From contig JAQSWE010000015.1 in the NCBI GenBank assembly GCA_029266795.1, positions 1 to 36,588 on the forward strand: a stretch of DNA of 36,588 bases, read 5' to 3'. Origin of the DNA: Alphaproteobacteria bacterium. GTDB lineage: Bacteria; Pseudomonadota; Alphaproteobacteria; Micavibrionales; UBA2020. Shown here in pieces: positions 22,037 through 30,312 of this stretch; within the stretch, counting starts at the first letter, position 1; each line of letters begins with the position of its first letter. The notes beneath the pieces were generated by a model, which saw nothing but the letters and a program-made list of their open reading frames with translations, had not been told where the DNA came from and searched no databases. A program made the translations under genes and the position numbers.

Positions 22037-25000
22037 TCACTTCGCCTGATGCACCAGCTGGCCGATGCGCTGGCTGACCAGCACGAGCATGTCGAGATCG
22101 ACCTGCGGCTGGGTGCGGAGTTCGTTCACGAGCGCGTTGATCTTGTTGGTGCGCACGCTGTTTTCTGCGAACCACTTGTCGACCATGGCGCGGTCGGGCT
22201 TTGCGTTTTTCTTGACCGAGCCCGCAAAGGCCATCGTCAGCGCCGCCTGATGGATGTAGAAATCATCCGTCAAACCGCCCATGATGCGCGCCTGCCACGA
22301 GGTTTGCGGCACCAGCTCCGCCACCTTGCGGCGCAGCCAGACGAGGCCGAGGCGGTCGCCCACCACGAAATACATCTCCGCAATCGCCTTGATATCCGCG
22401 CCGGAACGGCGGGCGATGGAGGTAATGTCGGTGGCCGACGAGAGCAGTTTCGCAACCGCGATGTCGGATGCCAGCGCTGGCGTCATGCCGCTTTCGGCGA
22501 AATGCTTTTCGTCCTCCTGCACGGATACATGCAAGCCTTCGGGCACGATTTTCGCGACCGATTTCTTCAGCATCTCGACGCCCGGCTGGAAGGCTTCGAC
22601 TTCTTTTCCCACATTCAGGTCGCCACCGCCGAAGCGCAGGTACCAAGTGACGGTGCGTTTCGCCACCACGAACACCTCGTTCAGCGCGTCCAGTTGCACG
22701 GTTGCCGGCACCTTGTTGTCGAGCGCCTCGATCGCCGCCCACATCTGCGGCAGGGCGTAGGATTCCATCACGATGATGAAGGCCTTCACGACCTCGCCCA
22801 GCGGCGCGCCGGTTTTCTGCATGCGCGACATGACGAAAACGGGGCCCATGCGGTTGACGATCATGTTGACCAGCTGCGTTGCGATGATTTCGCGGCGCAA
22901 GCGGTGCGCCTTGATCTCGTCCTTGTATTTGTGCAGCGCTTTCGGGAAGTAGTCGAACAGCAACCCTTCCATCCGCGCATCGTCCGGCACATCGGTTTTC
23001 AAAAGTTCGTTATAGATATCGATCTTCGCCCAAGAGGTGAGGATGCAAAGCTCAGGCCGCGTCAGACCGCCGCGTTCCTTGGTCAGACGTCCCAGCGCCT
23101 CGTCATCCGGCAGGCCTTCAAGGCTGCGCTTGATCAGGCCGGATTTCTCCAGATGGCGGATCAGGTCGATATGCATGCCCAACTGGTCGCGGGCGATTTT
23201 CTGCTGCAGCGACAGCGATTGCGACTGCTGGTAATTGTCGCGCAGCACCAGTTCCGACACTTCTTCCGTCATGTCGGCCATGAGTTTATTGCGTGCCTCC
23301 ATCGAGAGTTTCCCGCGCCCGACGACGTCGGACAGCAGGATCTTGATGTTAACTTCATGGTCGGAGCAATCGACGCCGCCCGAATTGTCGATGAAGTCGG
23401 TGTTGATGCGGCCGCCGTTGCGGGCGTATTCGACGCGCGCGAGCTGCGTGGTGCCGAGGTTCGCGCCCTCGCCGATCACTTTCGCGCGCACATCTTTCGC
23501 ATCGACGCGCAGGTTGTCGTTGGTCTTGTCGTCGGCATCCGCATGGCTTTGCGCCGCCGATTTGATGAACGTGCCGATGCCCCCCAGCCATATCAGGTCG
23601 ACTTGCGCCTTCATGATGCTGCGGATCAGTTCGTCGGGCGTGACGCTGTCTTCGGAAATGTCGAAGGCTTTCTTGATCGCCGCCGACAGCTTGATCGTTT
23701 TCGCCGAGCGGTCGAACACGCCCCCGCCCGCCGAGATTTTGTCCTTGTTGTAACCGTCCCAGCCGAGACGGTTGTCGAACATGCGCTGGCGTTCGACAAA
23801 GCTGGACGCCGGATCGGGGTTCGGGTCGCAGAAGATATGCACGTGGTTGAACGCGGCCAGCAGCTTCATCTGTTTTGACAGCAAAACCCCGTTGCCGAAC
23901 ACGTCGCCCGCCATATCGCCCACGCCGACGGTGGTGAAAGGCTGTTTCTGGATGTCGGTGCCCATTTCGCGGAAGTGGCGCTTCACACATTCCCAGCCGC
24001 CGCGCGCGGTGATGGCGATGCCTTTATGGTCGTAACCCGTCGCGCCGCCGGAGGCAAACGCGTCGCCGAGCCAGAAGCCGGCCTTTACCGACAATCCGTT
24101 CGCGTGGTTGGAGAATGTGGCTGTGCCTTTGTCCGCCGCGACGACCAGATAGGGGTCGGGGCCGTCATGGCAGACCACATCTTTGGGGCGCACGATCTTG
24201 CCCTTGACGCTGTTATCGGTGAGGTCGAGCAGCGCCTGCACGAAAATCTTGTAGCAATCGACGCCTTCCTGCAGGTATGCGTCGCGGCCGCCCGTTTTCG
24301 GCGGCTGCTTCACGACGAAACCGCCCTTCGCGCCGACCGGCACGATGACGGTGTTCTTCACCTGCTGCGCCTTCATCAGGCTCAGGACTTCGGTGCGGAA
24401 ATCTTCGTGGCGGTCGGACCAGCGGATCCCGCCGCGGGCGATGTCGCCGCCGCGCAGGTGGATCGCCTCGACGCGCGTGGAATAGACATAGATTTCCACA
24501 TGCGGGCGCGGCAGCGGCAGTTCGATGATGTTTTTGGAATCCAGTTTCACCGCGAGCAGGTTCTTCGGCTGACCGTTTTCGTCCGTCTGGAAGTAGCTGG
24601 TGCGCAGCGTTTTCTCTATCAGCGTTTTGTAGCTGCGCAGGATACGGTCATGGTCGAGCTTTTGCACGCCACCCAGCATCTCGATGATTTTCTCGCCGGC
24701 AAGGCGCGCTTTCTCCGCCGATTTCGCGCCCGCTTTCGGGTCGTGCAGCAGCTTGAACATCTCGACCAGTTCGCGCGCGATTTGCGGGTAGGCCGCCAGC
24801 GTTTGTTCAATGTAAACACGGGAATACGGCAGGCGCGCCTGACGCATATAACCGGAATAGGTGCGCAGCACCATCACTTCGCGCCAGTTGAGGTTCGCGC
24901 GCAGGACAAGCTGGTTGAGCCCGTCGCTTTCCGCGCGGCCTTTCCACACCTGAATGAAGGTTTCTTCGAGGTTCTGCATCGCATCCAGCACGGGCAGGAT

Positions 25001-26731
25001 GTCGGACAGCGGCACGGGTTTGGATTCATGGTACACCTTCAGGCGGTATTCGCCCTTGGGCGCCGCATGCAGGCGGTAGAATTCGACGCGGATATCGTCC
25101 TTGCCGTCGTGATGCACCATCGTTTCCAGCTGGCGGATGTCGTGCACGGCGTTGCGGATTTCGATGGACTCGTGATAGGCGGAGGGGAAGGCGCGGCCAT
25201 AGGTAAAGGCCAGTTCTTCGCCCTTGATCTTGCCATAGACGTCGATCAGGACTTTTTTCAGGCGCTCGGCCCATTCGCGGGACAGCTCGATCAGCTGCGC
25301 TTCCAGCTTCGCATGGTCATAGGACGCGCCACCGTCTTCGACGCGCACGGTGAACAAGAGACGCGCGAGCAGGCTGTCATCGAGCGTCGTGAAGAAATTC
25401 GCGACGCGGCCATTCAGGCCGTGTTCCAGTATGCGCTCCGCCTGCAGGCGGAATTTCGTGTTGTAGCGGTCGCGCGGCACGTAGAGCAGGCAGGACATAT
25501 GCTTGCCCATCGTGTCCATGTGGGAGAACAGCGCGACGCGCTGCTTGATCTGCAGGCGCAGGATTCCGAGCGCAAGTTTCTGCAGGTCTTCGGCGGAGAC
25601 CTGGAACAATTCGTCGCGCGGCATTTTTTCGAGGATATGCTCCAGCGCCTTGTAGTCATGCGTGCCGCGGATGAAGCCGCCATGCTCGATCGTTTCCGCC
25701 ACTTTCTGGCGCACCATCGGGATCTCGCTCGTGCGGCAGGAATATGTCGAGGAGGTGAACAGGCCGACGAAGATATGCATGCCGGTCAGCTCGCCCTTGT
25801 CGTTCACTTTTTTGACGACGATGGCATCCATCGGGACGCGGCGGTGGACGGTCGAAATTTCTCCCACCAGCTTGCCGATCGAGACAGCCCAGCGGCTTGC
25901 ACGAAGTCCTTCGATCAGGCGGTTTTCGGCATCGTCGCCGATTTCGATCACGCGGCCGCCTTTCAGCACGCCGAGGCTGGAACCCGCCAGCGTCGCCGCC
26001 TTGCCGCCCGCGACGTTATAGGCGCGGTAGCCGAGCAGCGTGAAATTGTTGTTTTTGACATAGGCGAGGAAATCGCGGGATTCCTGCAAATCATGCTTGT
26101 CGTGGTTCTTGGCAAAGCCGGCCTCGAATACAGACACGTCGTCGATTTTCGCCAGCATGGCGCGCCAGTCGGATGTTGCCGCGCGCACGTCGTTCAATGT
26201 TTGTTCAAGCGCCGTTTGCAATTTGCGCATCGCATCGGTCGTCAGCATCTGTTCCAGCTGTACATACACGCAAGATTCCACCAGTTTCGCATCAGCATGC
26301 TTGCCGGCCTGAACCGATTTCAGCTTGCTGCCCTCGCGCTTGACGGAAAGGATCGGGTGGAACAGCACATCGATGTTGAAACCGTGGCTGAGCAGGGCGG
26401 AGGCGATTGAATCGATGATGAAAGGCATGTCGTCGTTGACGATCTGGATGACCGTATGCGGTATATGCCAGCCGTCGCGTTTCAGCTCGGGGTTGAAGAC
26501 GCGGACTTTCAGCTGGCCGCTCGCCCTCTCTCCTGCCCAGTCGCACATCGAACCCGCAACGCGGGAAAGATCTTCCGCCTTCCAGCCCTGCAAATCATCG
26601 GGCGGAACCTGCTGGTAAAAAGCGGAGAGGAATTCGTGCAGCAGCTGGTTTTCTTTTTTCGCTCCCTTCCCTTCTCGCGACGCGATCAATGCGTTTTGGA
26701 TAAGGCGGTCTTTTTGGGGCGACTTGGACAT
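22037..26731 (-). CDS. gdhB: NAD-specific glutamate dehydrogenase, large (GDH-180) class
   Basis: 1,564 residues; oxidises glutamate to 2-oxoglutarate and ammonia with NAD+. This size is specific to the large GDH class found in many alphaproteobacteria and other bacteria. An N-terminal ACT-like regulatory part (about 1-600) is followed by the catalytic core near residues 760-1150: RGGIRWSDRHEDFR, then VGAKGGFVVKQPP with the catalytic Lys, and the NAD-binding region GVGDMAGDVFGNG. A long helical C-terminal part comes last. I chose ATG 26731 (AGGTG 7 bases upstream). The open frame goes on to 26848, with another ATG at 26773 that cannot be ruled out. The opposite strand has long open frames that are artefacts of codon bias. 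Confidence 0.93.
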   Translation of the reverse strand: MSKSPQKDRLIQNALIASREGKGAKKENQLLHEFLSAFYQQVPPDDLQGWKAEDLSRVAGSMCDWAGERASGQLKVRVFNPELKRDGWHIPHTVIQIVNDDMPFIIDSIASALLSHGFNIDVLFHPILSVKREGSKLKSVQAGKHADAKLVESCVYVQLEQMLTTDAMRKLQTALEQTLNDVRAATSDWRAMLAKIDDVSVFEAGFAKNHDKHDLQESRDFLAYVKNNNFTLLGYRAYNVAGGKAATLAGSSLGVLKGGRVIEIGDDAENRLIEGLRASRWAVSIGKLVGEISTVHRRVPMDAIVVKKVNDKGELTGMHIFVGLFTSSTYSCRTSEIPMVRQKVAETIEHGGFIRGTHDYKALEHILEKMPRDELFQVSAEDLQKLALGILRLQIKQRVALFSHMDTMGKHMSCLLYVPRDRYNTKFRLQAERILEHGLNGRVANFFTTLDDSLLARLLFTVRVEDGGASYDHAKLEAQLIELSREWAERLKKVLIDVYGKIKGEELAFTYGRAFPSAYHESIEIRNAVHDIRQLETMVHHDGKDDIRVEFYRLHAAPKGEYRLKVYHESKPVPLSDILPVLDAMQNLEETFIQVWKGRAESDGLNQLVLRANLNWREVMVLRTYSGYMRQARLPYSRVYIEQTLAAYPQIARELVEMFKLLHDPKAGAKSAEKARLAGEKIIEMLGGVQKLDHDRILRSYKTLIEKTLRTSYFQTDENGQPKNLLAVKLDSKNIIELPLPRPHVEIYVYSTRVEAIHLRGGDIARGGIRWSDRHEDFRTEVLSLMKAQQVKNTVIVPVGAKGGFVVKQPPKTGGRDAYLQEGVDCYKIFVQALLDLTDNSVKGKIVRPKDVVCHDGPDPYLVVAADKGTATFSNHANGLSVKAGFWLGDAFASGGATGYDHKGIAITARGGWECVKRHFREMGTDIQKQPFTTVGVGDMAGDVFGNGVLLSKQMKLLAAFNHVHIFCDPNPDPASSFVERQRMFDNRLGWDGYNKDKISAGGGVFDRSAKTIKLSAAIKKAFDISEDSVTPDELIRSIMKAQVDLIWLGGIGTFIKSAAQSHADADDKTNDNLRVDAKDVRAKVIGEGANLGTTQLARVEYARNGGRINTDFIDNSGGVDCSDHEVNIKILLSDVVGRGKLSMEARNKLMADMTEEVSELVLRDNYQQSQSLSLQQKIARDQLGMHIDLIRHLEKSGLIKRSLEGLPDDEALGRLTKERGGLTRPELCILTSWAKIDIYNELLKTDVPDDARMEGLLFDYFPKALHKYKDEIKAHRLRREIIATQLVNMIVNRMGPVFVMSRMQKTGAPLGEVVKAFIIVMESYALPQMWAAIEALDNKVPATVQLDALNEVFVVAKRTVTWYLRFGGGDLNVGKEVEAFQPGVEMLKKSVAKIVPEGLHVSVQEDEKHFAESGMTPALASDIAVAKLLSSATDITSIARRSGADIKAIAEMYFVVGDRLGLVWLRRKVAELVPQTSWQARIMGGLTDDFYIHQAALTMAFAGSVKKNAKPDRAMVDKWFAENSVRTNKINALVNELRTQPQVDLDMLVLVSQRIGQLVHQAK

Positions 26732-26896
26732 GCGAAACACCTGCTGTATAAGGATTTTTGCTTCCTCAATCATACGCCTGAGGCATGGACAATTAGTTAA
26801 ACCAAGCAGGGACAATTGCCAACCGAAAACGGAAGCCAAAATCATCATAAAATCCGGTACTTAAGGGGTAAAATCTATGCTGCGGTGCAGCGTCCG

Positions 26897-27106
26897 TCAG
26901 AGGTCGTCATCGGGCTCGGGTAGGTGCGCGCAGAACAGGGCGAAAAGGGGCCCGATGCCCGGCAGCAGCACCGCAAAAACAGACCACCAGACACGGAACG
27001 GTACGCGTTCTTTTTCGGTCGCCGGCGGGTTCGGCCAAAGACGGTTGAGCACCACCGCGCAGAGCACAAGATGCACGGCCAAAAAAATCCAGAGGTTCTG
27101 TTCCAT
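26897..27106 (-). CDS. Small two-TM membrane protein
   Basis: 69 residues. Hydrophobic segments lie at about 5-23 (LWIFLAVHLVLCAVVLNRLW) and 39-60 (VWWSVFAVLLPGIGPLFALF), with an acidic C-terminus (EPDDDL). The second segment's LPGIGPLF resembles the PLDc_N-type small membrane proteins, but the match is short. The ribosome-binding site is weak (AAAGGC is 10 bases away). It lies upstream of gdhB on the same strand with 165 bases between, a stretch that is AT-rich and shows nothing clear. Confidence 0.55.
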   Translation of the reverse strand: MEQNLWIFLAVHLVLCAVVLNRLWPNPPATEKERVPFRVWWSVFAVLLPGIGPLFALFCAHLPEPDDDL

Positions 27107-27295
27107 GTCGGGGAATGCCTTTGCGGGGCGCAGCTATAGAGCCTGATTAGATTCTCTCAACTTTGATCTCAAGTTTCAACGGTTTTTTGCGTGTATAACG
27201 CGTTGTCACGCGCAGTTCCGCAAGGGCGGCAACGGCTTGCGCGGAAAATAATTTTTTGAAAAAGAGGCCGCGCGTCACGCGTCGTCACGCGGTTT

Positions 27296-27532
27296 TTAGC
27301 CGCGTTTTGGCTTCTGCGGCTGTGGCGCGGGCTTTGATTCGTCATTCGCATGGAGGCCCGCACTACGCACCGATCCGCAAGACGCGGGATCGAACACCGA
27401 TGCCAGCACGGCTTCGCGCCAATCCACGCCCTTGCCCTGCGGCAGCACGCTGTCGATCATCTCGGGCGCGGCTGCGCCGAGGCTTTCCAGCCAGGTTTTC
27501 AGCGCATCGGTTTGCTTTTTATCTGCCGTCAT
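27296..27532 (-). CDS. Small protein of unknown function
   Basis: 78 residues from ATG 27532 (a TTG at 27565 in the same frame is also open). The N-terminal half is a helical segment (TDALKTWLESLGAAAPEMID), followed by DWREAVLASVFDPASCGS and a Pro/Lys-rich basic tail (KPAPQPQKPKRG). There is no signal peptide. The ribosome-binding site is poor. A CtrA-like box lies 50 bases upstream. Evidence for a real gene is codon usage and position only. Confidence 0.45.
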   Translation of the reverse strand: MTADKKQTDALKTWLESLGAAAPEMIDSVLPQGKGVDWREAVLASVFDPASCGSVRSAGLHANDESKPAPQPQKPKRG

Positions 27533-27581
27533 TTCTTGAACAACCCCGTTAAAATAACCAACCAATAATACGGGAATCGTA

Positions 27582-27597
27582 TTAAAGATTTCTTAAC
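27582..27597. promoter_or_regulatory. CtrA-like box (perfect TTAA-N7-TTAAC)
   Basis: TTAA AGATTTC TTAAC matches the full CtrA consensus. It lies between two divergent genes, 87 bases before the start at 27684 and 50 bases before the start at 27532. The remaining leader to 27683 is AT-rich, without a clear -35/-10 pair. Confidence 0.5.
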
Positions 27598-27683
27598 AAA
27601 ATAATCCCATATCATCTTGCCATATTTACCGTGCCTTAACCCCCATGTGACAGAATACGTCTAGTTTTGAAAATGGGGACGAT

Positions 27684-28628
27684 ATGCTTCACGCCTTTTC
27701 CAGCACCGCACGAAAGGAATTGCCCGCCGGGCAACGCGGCGCGCTGCTGGCCGTGATCGCGGGGCATTTGTCGGAAGGCCATGCGACGGAAGCGGCCTGC
27801 GCGCTGCGCCAATATGCCGCCGTTGAATCCGACACCGGCATGCTGGATACCGTCATCACCAAAACGCTCAACACGCTGTCAGAAACCGCGCATGACAAGC
27901 TGCCCGATGTTTTCACCGGCTTGTTCGCCCATACCTCCCAGCCCGCCGCGCATATGCTGTTCGCGCAGAAGCTGTTTGAAAACGCCCGCGATATCACCTG
28001 CGACAAGGCCTTCGACGGTTTGCTGGAGGTGTCTCACAAGGACAAGGCGCTCGCCCGCTACACGGTCAAGAAAATGGACGCCGTTATCTGCGCCTTTGCC
28101 GATGCGAAGAAAATCCCGGATTTCAAGGAACGCGTCGCGCTGATCGGCGCGATTGGCTTGGGCCATGCCGCGAATGAAGAAAAACTGAAACACACCGCGC
28201 GCCATCTGCTGCTGGAAGAAATGGCGAAGGCGCGTGACGCGGCATCAATTGCCACCATCCTGCGCGCGACCGTGAAACAGAATACCCCCGATGCGGAGAT
28301 TGATAACGCGGCGGCGGAACGCTGGGCCGCGATTGTCGCCCCCCTGCCCCGCGCCGAAAAATTCAAGGCAGCTTTGGATGTGGCCGAAGTGCTGAACAAA
28401 CCGCGCGCCAACCATATTGAACACGGCAAGACTTTCGCCGCCGCCCTGCGCACCATTATCTCCGTCGCGCAGGATTGCAGCAAAGAAGGCGGCCTGCCCG
28501 AAAACGTCACGCTGGCCCTGATCGGCATCGTGCGCGAAGGCTTCGACAAAACCGGCGCCGCCACGCAAGCGCTAAAACAAGCGGCGGCGAAGCCGAAGTT
28601 CTCGCTGAAGAATTTCCTGCATATTTAA
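27684..28628 (+). CDS. Helical cytoplasmic protein, unknown function
   Basis: 314 residues with no signal peptide or membrane segment. The sequence is helical throughout and has a repeat-like rhythm of Ala-rich helices (LFAHTSQPAAHMLFAQKLFE; LARYTVKKMDAVICAFAD; LLLEEMAKARDAASIATILRA; FAAALRTIISVAQDC), as in helical-repeat scaffolds, but I cannot assign a family. It ends with a basic tail (AAAKPKFSLKNFLHI). TGGGGACG lies before the ATG, like the leader of the second tandem paralogue at 6101. A CtrA-like box lies 87 bases upstream, and a strong terminator follows. Confidence 0.65.
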   Translation: MLHAFSSTARKELPAGQRGALLAVIAGHLSEGHATEAACALRQYAAVESDTGMLDTVITKTLNTLSETAHDKLPDVFTGLFAHTSQPAAHMLFAQKLFENARDITCDKAFDGLLEVSHKDKALARYTVKKMDAVICAFADAKKIPDFKERVALIGAIGLGHAANEEKLKHTARHLLLEEMAKARDAASIATILRATVKQNTPDAEIDNAAAERWAAIVAPLPRAEKFKAALDVAEVLNKPRANHIEHGKTFAAALRTIISVAQDCSKEGGLPENVTLALIGIVREGFDKTGAATQALKQAAAKPKFSLKNFLHI

Positions 28629-28640
28629 AATTCCGCGCAT

Positions 28641-28676
28641 AAAAAAAGCCCCGCTGTTTCCAGCGGGGCTTTTTTT
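28641..28676. terminator. Rho-independent terminator (bidirectional)
   Basis: AGCCCCGCTG (28647-28656), loop TTTC, and CAGCGGGGCT (28661-28670), flanked by A and T runs of 6-7. It separates the convergent helical-protein and peroxiredoxin genes. Confidence 0.9.
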
Positions 28677-28688
28677 GAGTGAAAGCGA

Positions 28689-29234
28689 TTACGCCGCTTT
28701 TTTCGACAGGGTGTCTTCGCCCTTGTTCCAGTTGCACTGGCACAGTTCGTCGGTTTGCAGCGCGTCGAGGATCCGCAGGACTTCGTTTACGTTGCGGCCG
28801 ACTTTCAGGTCATTCACCGAAACGTGGCGAATGACGCCGTTGGGGTCGACGACGAAGGTCGCGCGGTTGCAGACGCCCGCTTCCGCATGCAGGATGCCGA
28901 GCGCGGTCGAGAGTTCGCGCTTGATATCGGACAGCATCGGGAAGGGCAGGTCTTTCAGGTCTTTGTGGTTCTGTTTCCAGGCGAGGTGGACATAGTCGCT
29001 GTCGGTCGAGAGACCGAGCACCTGTGCGTCGCGGTCAGCGAAGTCTTTGTTCAGCTTGCCGAACGAAGCGATTTCGGTGGGGCAGACGAAGGTGAAATCT
29101 TTCGGCCATGCGAACAGCACCAGCCATTTGCCTTTGAAGGAAGCGTTGGTCAGTTCCTTAAAAGCGGTTTTCTGGTCGTCGGAAACGACGCCGGTGAGTT
29201 TGAATTCGGGGAATTTCTGGCCGATTGTCAGCAT
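28689..29234 (-). CDS. ahpC: AhpC-type peroxiredoxin
   Basis: 181 residues; reduces hydrogen peroxide and organic peroxides in the cytoplasm. Peroxidatic Cys51 lies in FVCPTE, preceded by FAWPKDFTF, and the conserved Arg lies in GVCNRATFVVDPNG. The C-terminus has Cys165 and Cys167 in LCQCNW. A C-terminal CxC is a feature of AhpCs of the mycobacterial type, which are reduced through AhpD rather than AhpF; no ahpD lies in this window. I chose ATG 29234 (AAGGTG 7 bases upstream). A TTGACA at 29304-29299 upstream on the minus strand could be its -35, but no good -10 follows. Confidence 0.9.
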   Translation of the reverse strand: MLTIGQKFPEFKLTGVVSDDQKTAFKELTNASFKGKWLVLFAWPKDFTFVCPTEIASFGKLNKDFADRDAQVLGLSTDSDYVHLAWKQNHKDLKDLPFPMLSDIKRELSTALGILHAEAGVCNRATFVVDPNGVIRHVSVNDLKVGRNVNEVLRILDALQTDELCQCNWNKGEDTLSKKAA

Positions 29235-29342
29235 GTAAAGCACCTTTCGATTTTGTGTTCCAATATTGTGTGATGAAAATGGGGTTGAGGGGGCGAATTG
29301 TCAAGGATTCCCGCCAAATATTCACGCATTCCGCATGAAAGA

Positions 29343-29389
29343 CTGTAGTTACAGTGCATTGCTAATATGTGATTATGTATAATGCAATG
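29343..29389. other. AT-rich tract with nested inverted repeats
   Basis: CTGTA-GT-TACAG (29343-29354) is followed by CATTGC (29357-29362) and GCAATG (29384-29389) around an AT-rich core that itself contains ATTAT-GT-ATAAT. It lies just after the stop of the coiled-coil protein gene and about 110 bases upstream of ahpC. It may be an operator region or a weak terminator; neither is certain. Confidence 0.35.
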
Positions 29390-30202
29390 TCAGGCGAGAA
29401 TATTCACCGCAGGCGGTGCTCCTGACGTGGCGGCGGCCGCGACATGCTGGATCGCGCTGACAGCATCGCGCAGGGTGTTGTTACCGGCGGTAATGTCGCG
29501 GTTATTGGCGACGCCTTTTTCCTGCAGCCTGCGTTTGGCCGCCTCCAGAATGCGTTTGAGATCTTCCCGCGCATCCTTCGCGGCCTGTACGAATTCAGAA
29601 TCCGCGCGCCGTTTTTGGGCATCGACGGCAAGGGCGCTGCCCTGCTGCTGAATTTTGTCGCGCAGCGCGGCGCCTTCTGCCTCCCGCTGCTTTTTGATGT
29701 CGTCCAGCGCTTGGCGCACGGTTTCCGGCGTTGCGGCGGCGGGCTGTTCGGTGCCACCCGCTTGTGCGGCGGCATCGGCGGTTTGCGCCGTTGATGGGGC
29801 TACGGAGGGCGACGCGCCGCCGCCCGCGCTGCCATAGTCGCGCACAGCCTGTTTCAATTCATTCGCCAGTTGCGCAGCCTGCCGCGCGGCAGCTTCGGGA
29901 TTCACGGCGGCCAACATCCGCAGCATGGCGAGTTTTTCCTTGATCTGCTTGATTTTCTCGGCGGCATCGGCCTTGCGCTGTTCGGCCAAGCTGCTGCGCG
30001 AAGATTGCAGGCGTTGCAGCAGGTCCTGTGATTCCTGATACTGCTTGCGCAAATCCCTGGTTTTTTCTGGATCGGCTTTTTCAAGATGGTCGAGCAGCGC
30101 GTTTTGGGGAGATTGTTTTTTGGCGGCGGACACATTCGCGGCCCCCGTTTTCAGGAGCGAAATAAGCGTCGTCTGCGCGGTAAACGGCCCGAGCGCGGTC
30201 AT
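29390..30202 (-). CDS. Coiled-coil protein, unknown function
   Basis: 270 residues from ATG 30202 (AAGGT 6 bases upstream; a TTG at 30226 is also open). After a short N-terminus (MTALGPFTAQTTLISLLK) there is a charged coiled coil (about 40-105: KTRDLRKQYQESQDLLQRLQ and EKIKQIKEKLAMLR), then an Ala/Pro/Thr-rich linker (about 125-165). A second coiled coil follows (about 170-235, RQALDDIKKQREAEG and DAREDLKRILEAAKRRLQEK). There is no signal peptide. The leader resembles N-termini of flagellar-hook-length or surface-associated proteins only superficially. No family is recognised. Confidence 0.65.
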   Translation of the reverse strand: MTALGPFTAQTTLISLLKTGAANVSAAKKQSPQNALLDHLEKADPEKTRDLRKQYQESQDLLQRLQSSRSSLAEQRKADAAEKIKQIKEKLAMLRMLAAVNPEAAARQAAQLANELKQAVRDYGSAGGGASPSVAPSTAQTADAAAQAGGTEQPAAATPETVRQALDDIKKQREAEGAALRDKIQQQGSALAVDAQKRRADSEFVQAAKDAREDLKRILEAAKRRLQEKGVANNRDITAGNNTLRDAVSAIQHVAAAATSGAPPAVNILA

Positions 30203-30312
30203 GACAATACCTTCTGTATCCGACAAGTGAGGCCTACTGGCCTGTTCTATAATTATAGAAGAAAGTTATTAACGAGCCGTTGCGGCTTCAATCCCTTGGC
30301 ACTGCAGGGCTT

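Noticed and set aside
23975..26410. An 811-codon open frame on the + strand opposite gdhB (and a 609-codon one at 22049-23878).
   Set aside because: Both are antisense to a confidently identified gdhB. Their translations have the His/Arg/Asp-rich composition typical of the reverse frame of GC-rich genes, and they show no domain or ribosome-binding site.
27261..27292. Hairpin CCGCG...CGCGG with T-run on the - strand, as terminator of the small gene at 27296.
   Set aside because: The 5-bp stem has a long unpaired middle made of two CGCGTGACG repeats. Too weak to call.
27169..27363. A 64-codon open frame on the - strand with a basic translation.
   Set aside because: It overlaps a better candidate gene, has no ribosome-binding site, and has an Arg/Pro/Cys composition typical of a non-coding frame.
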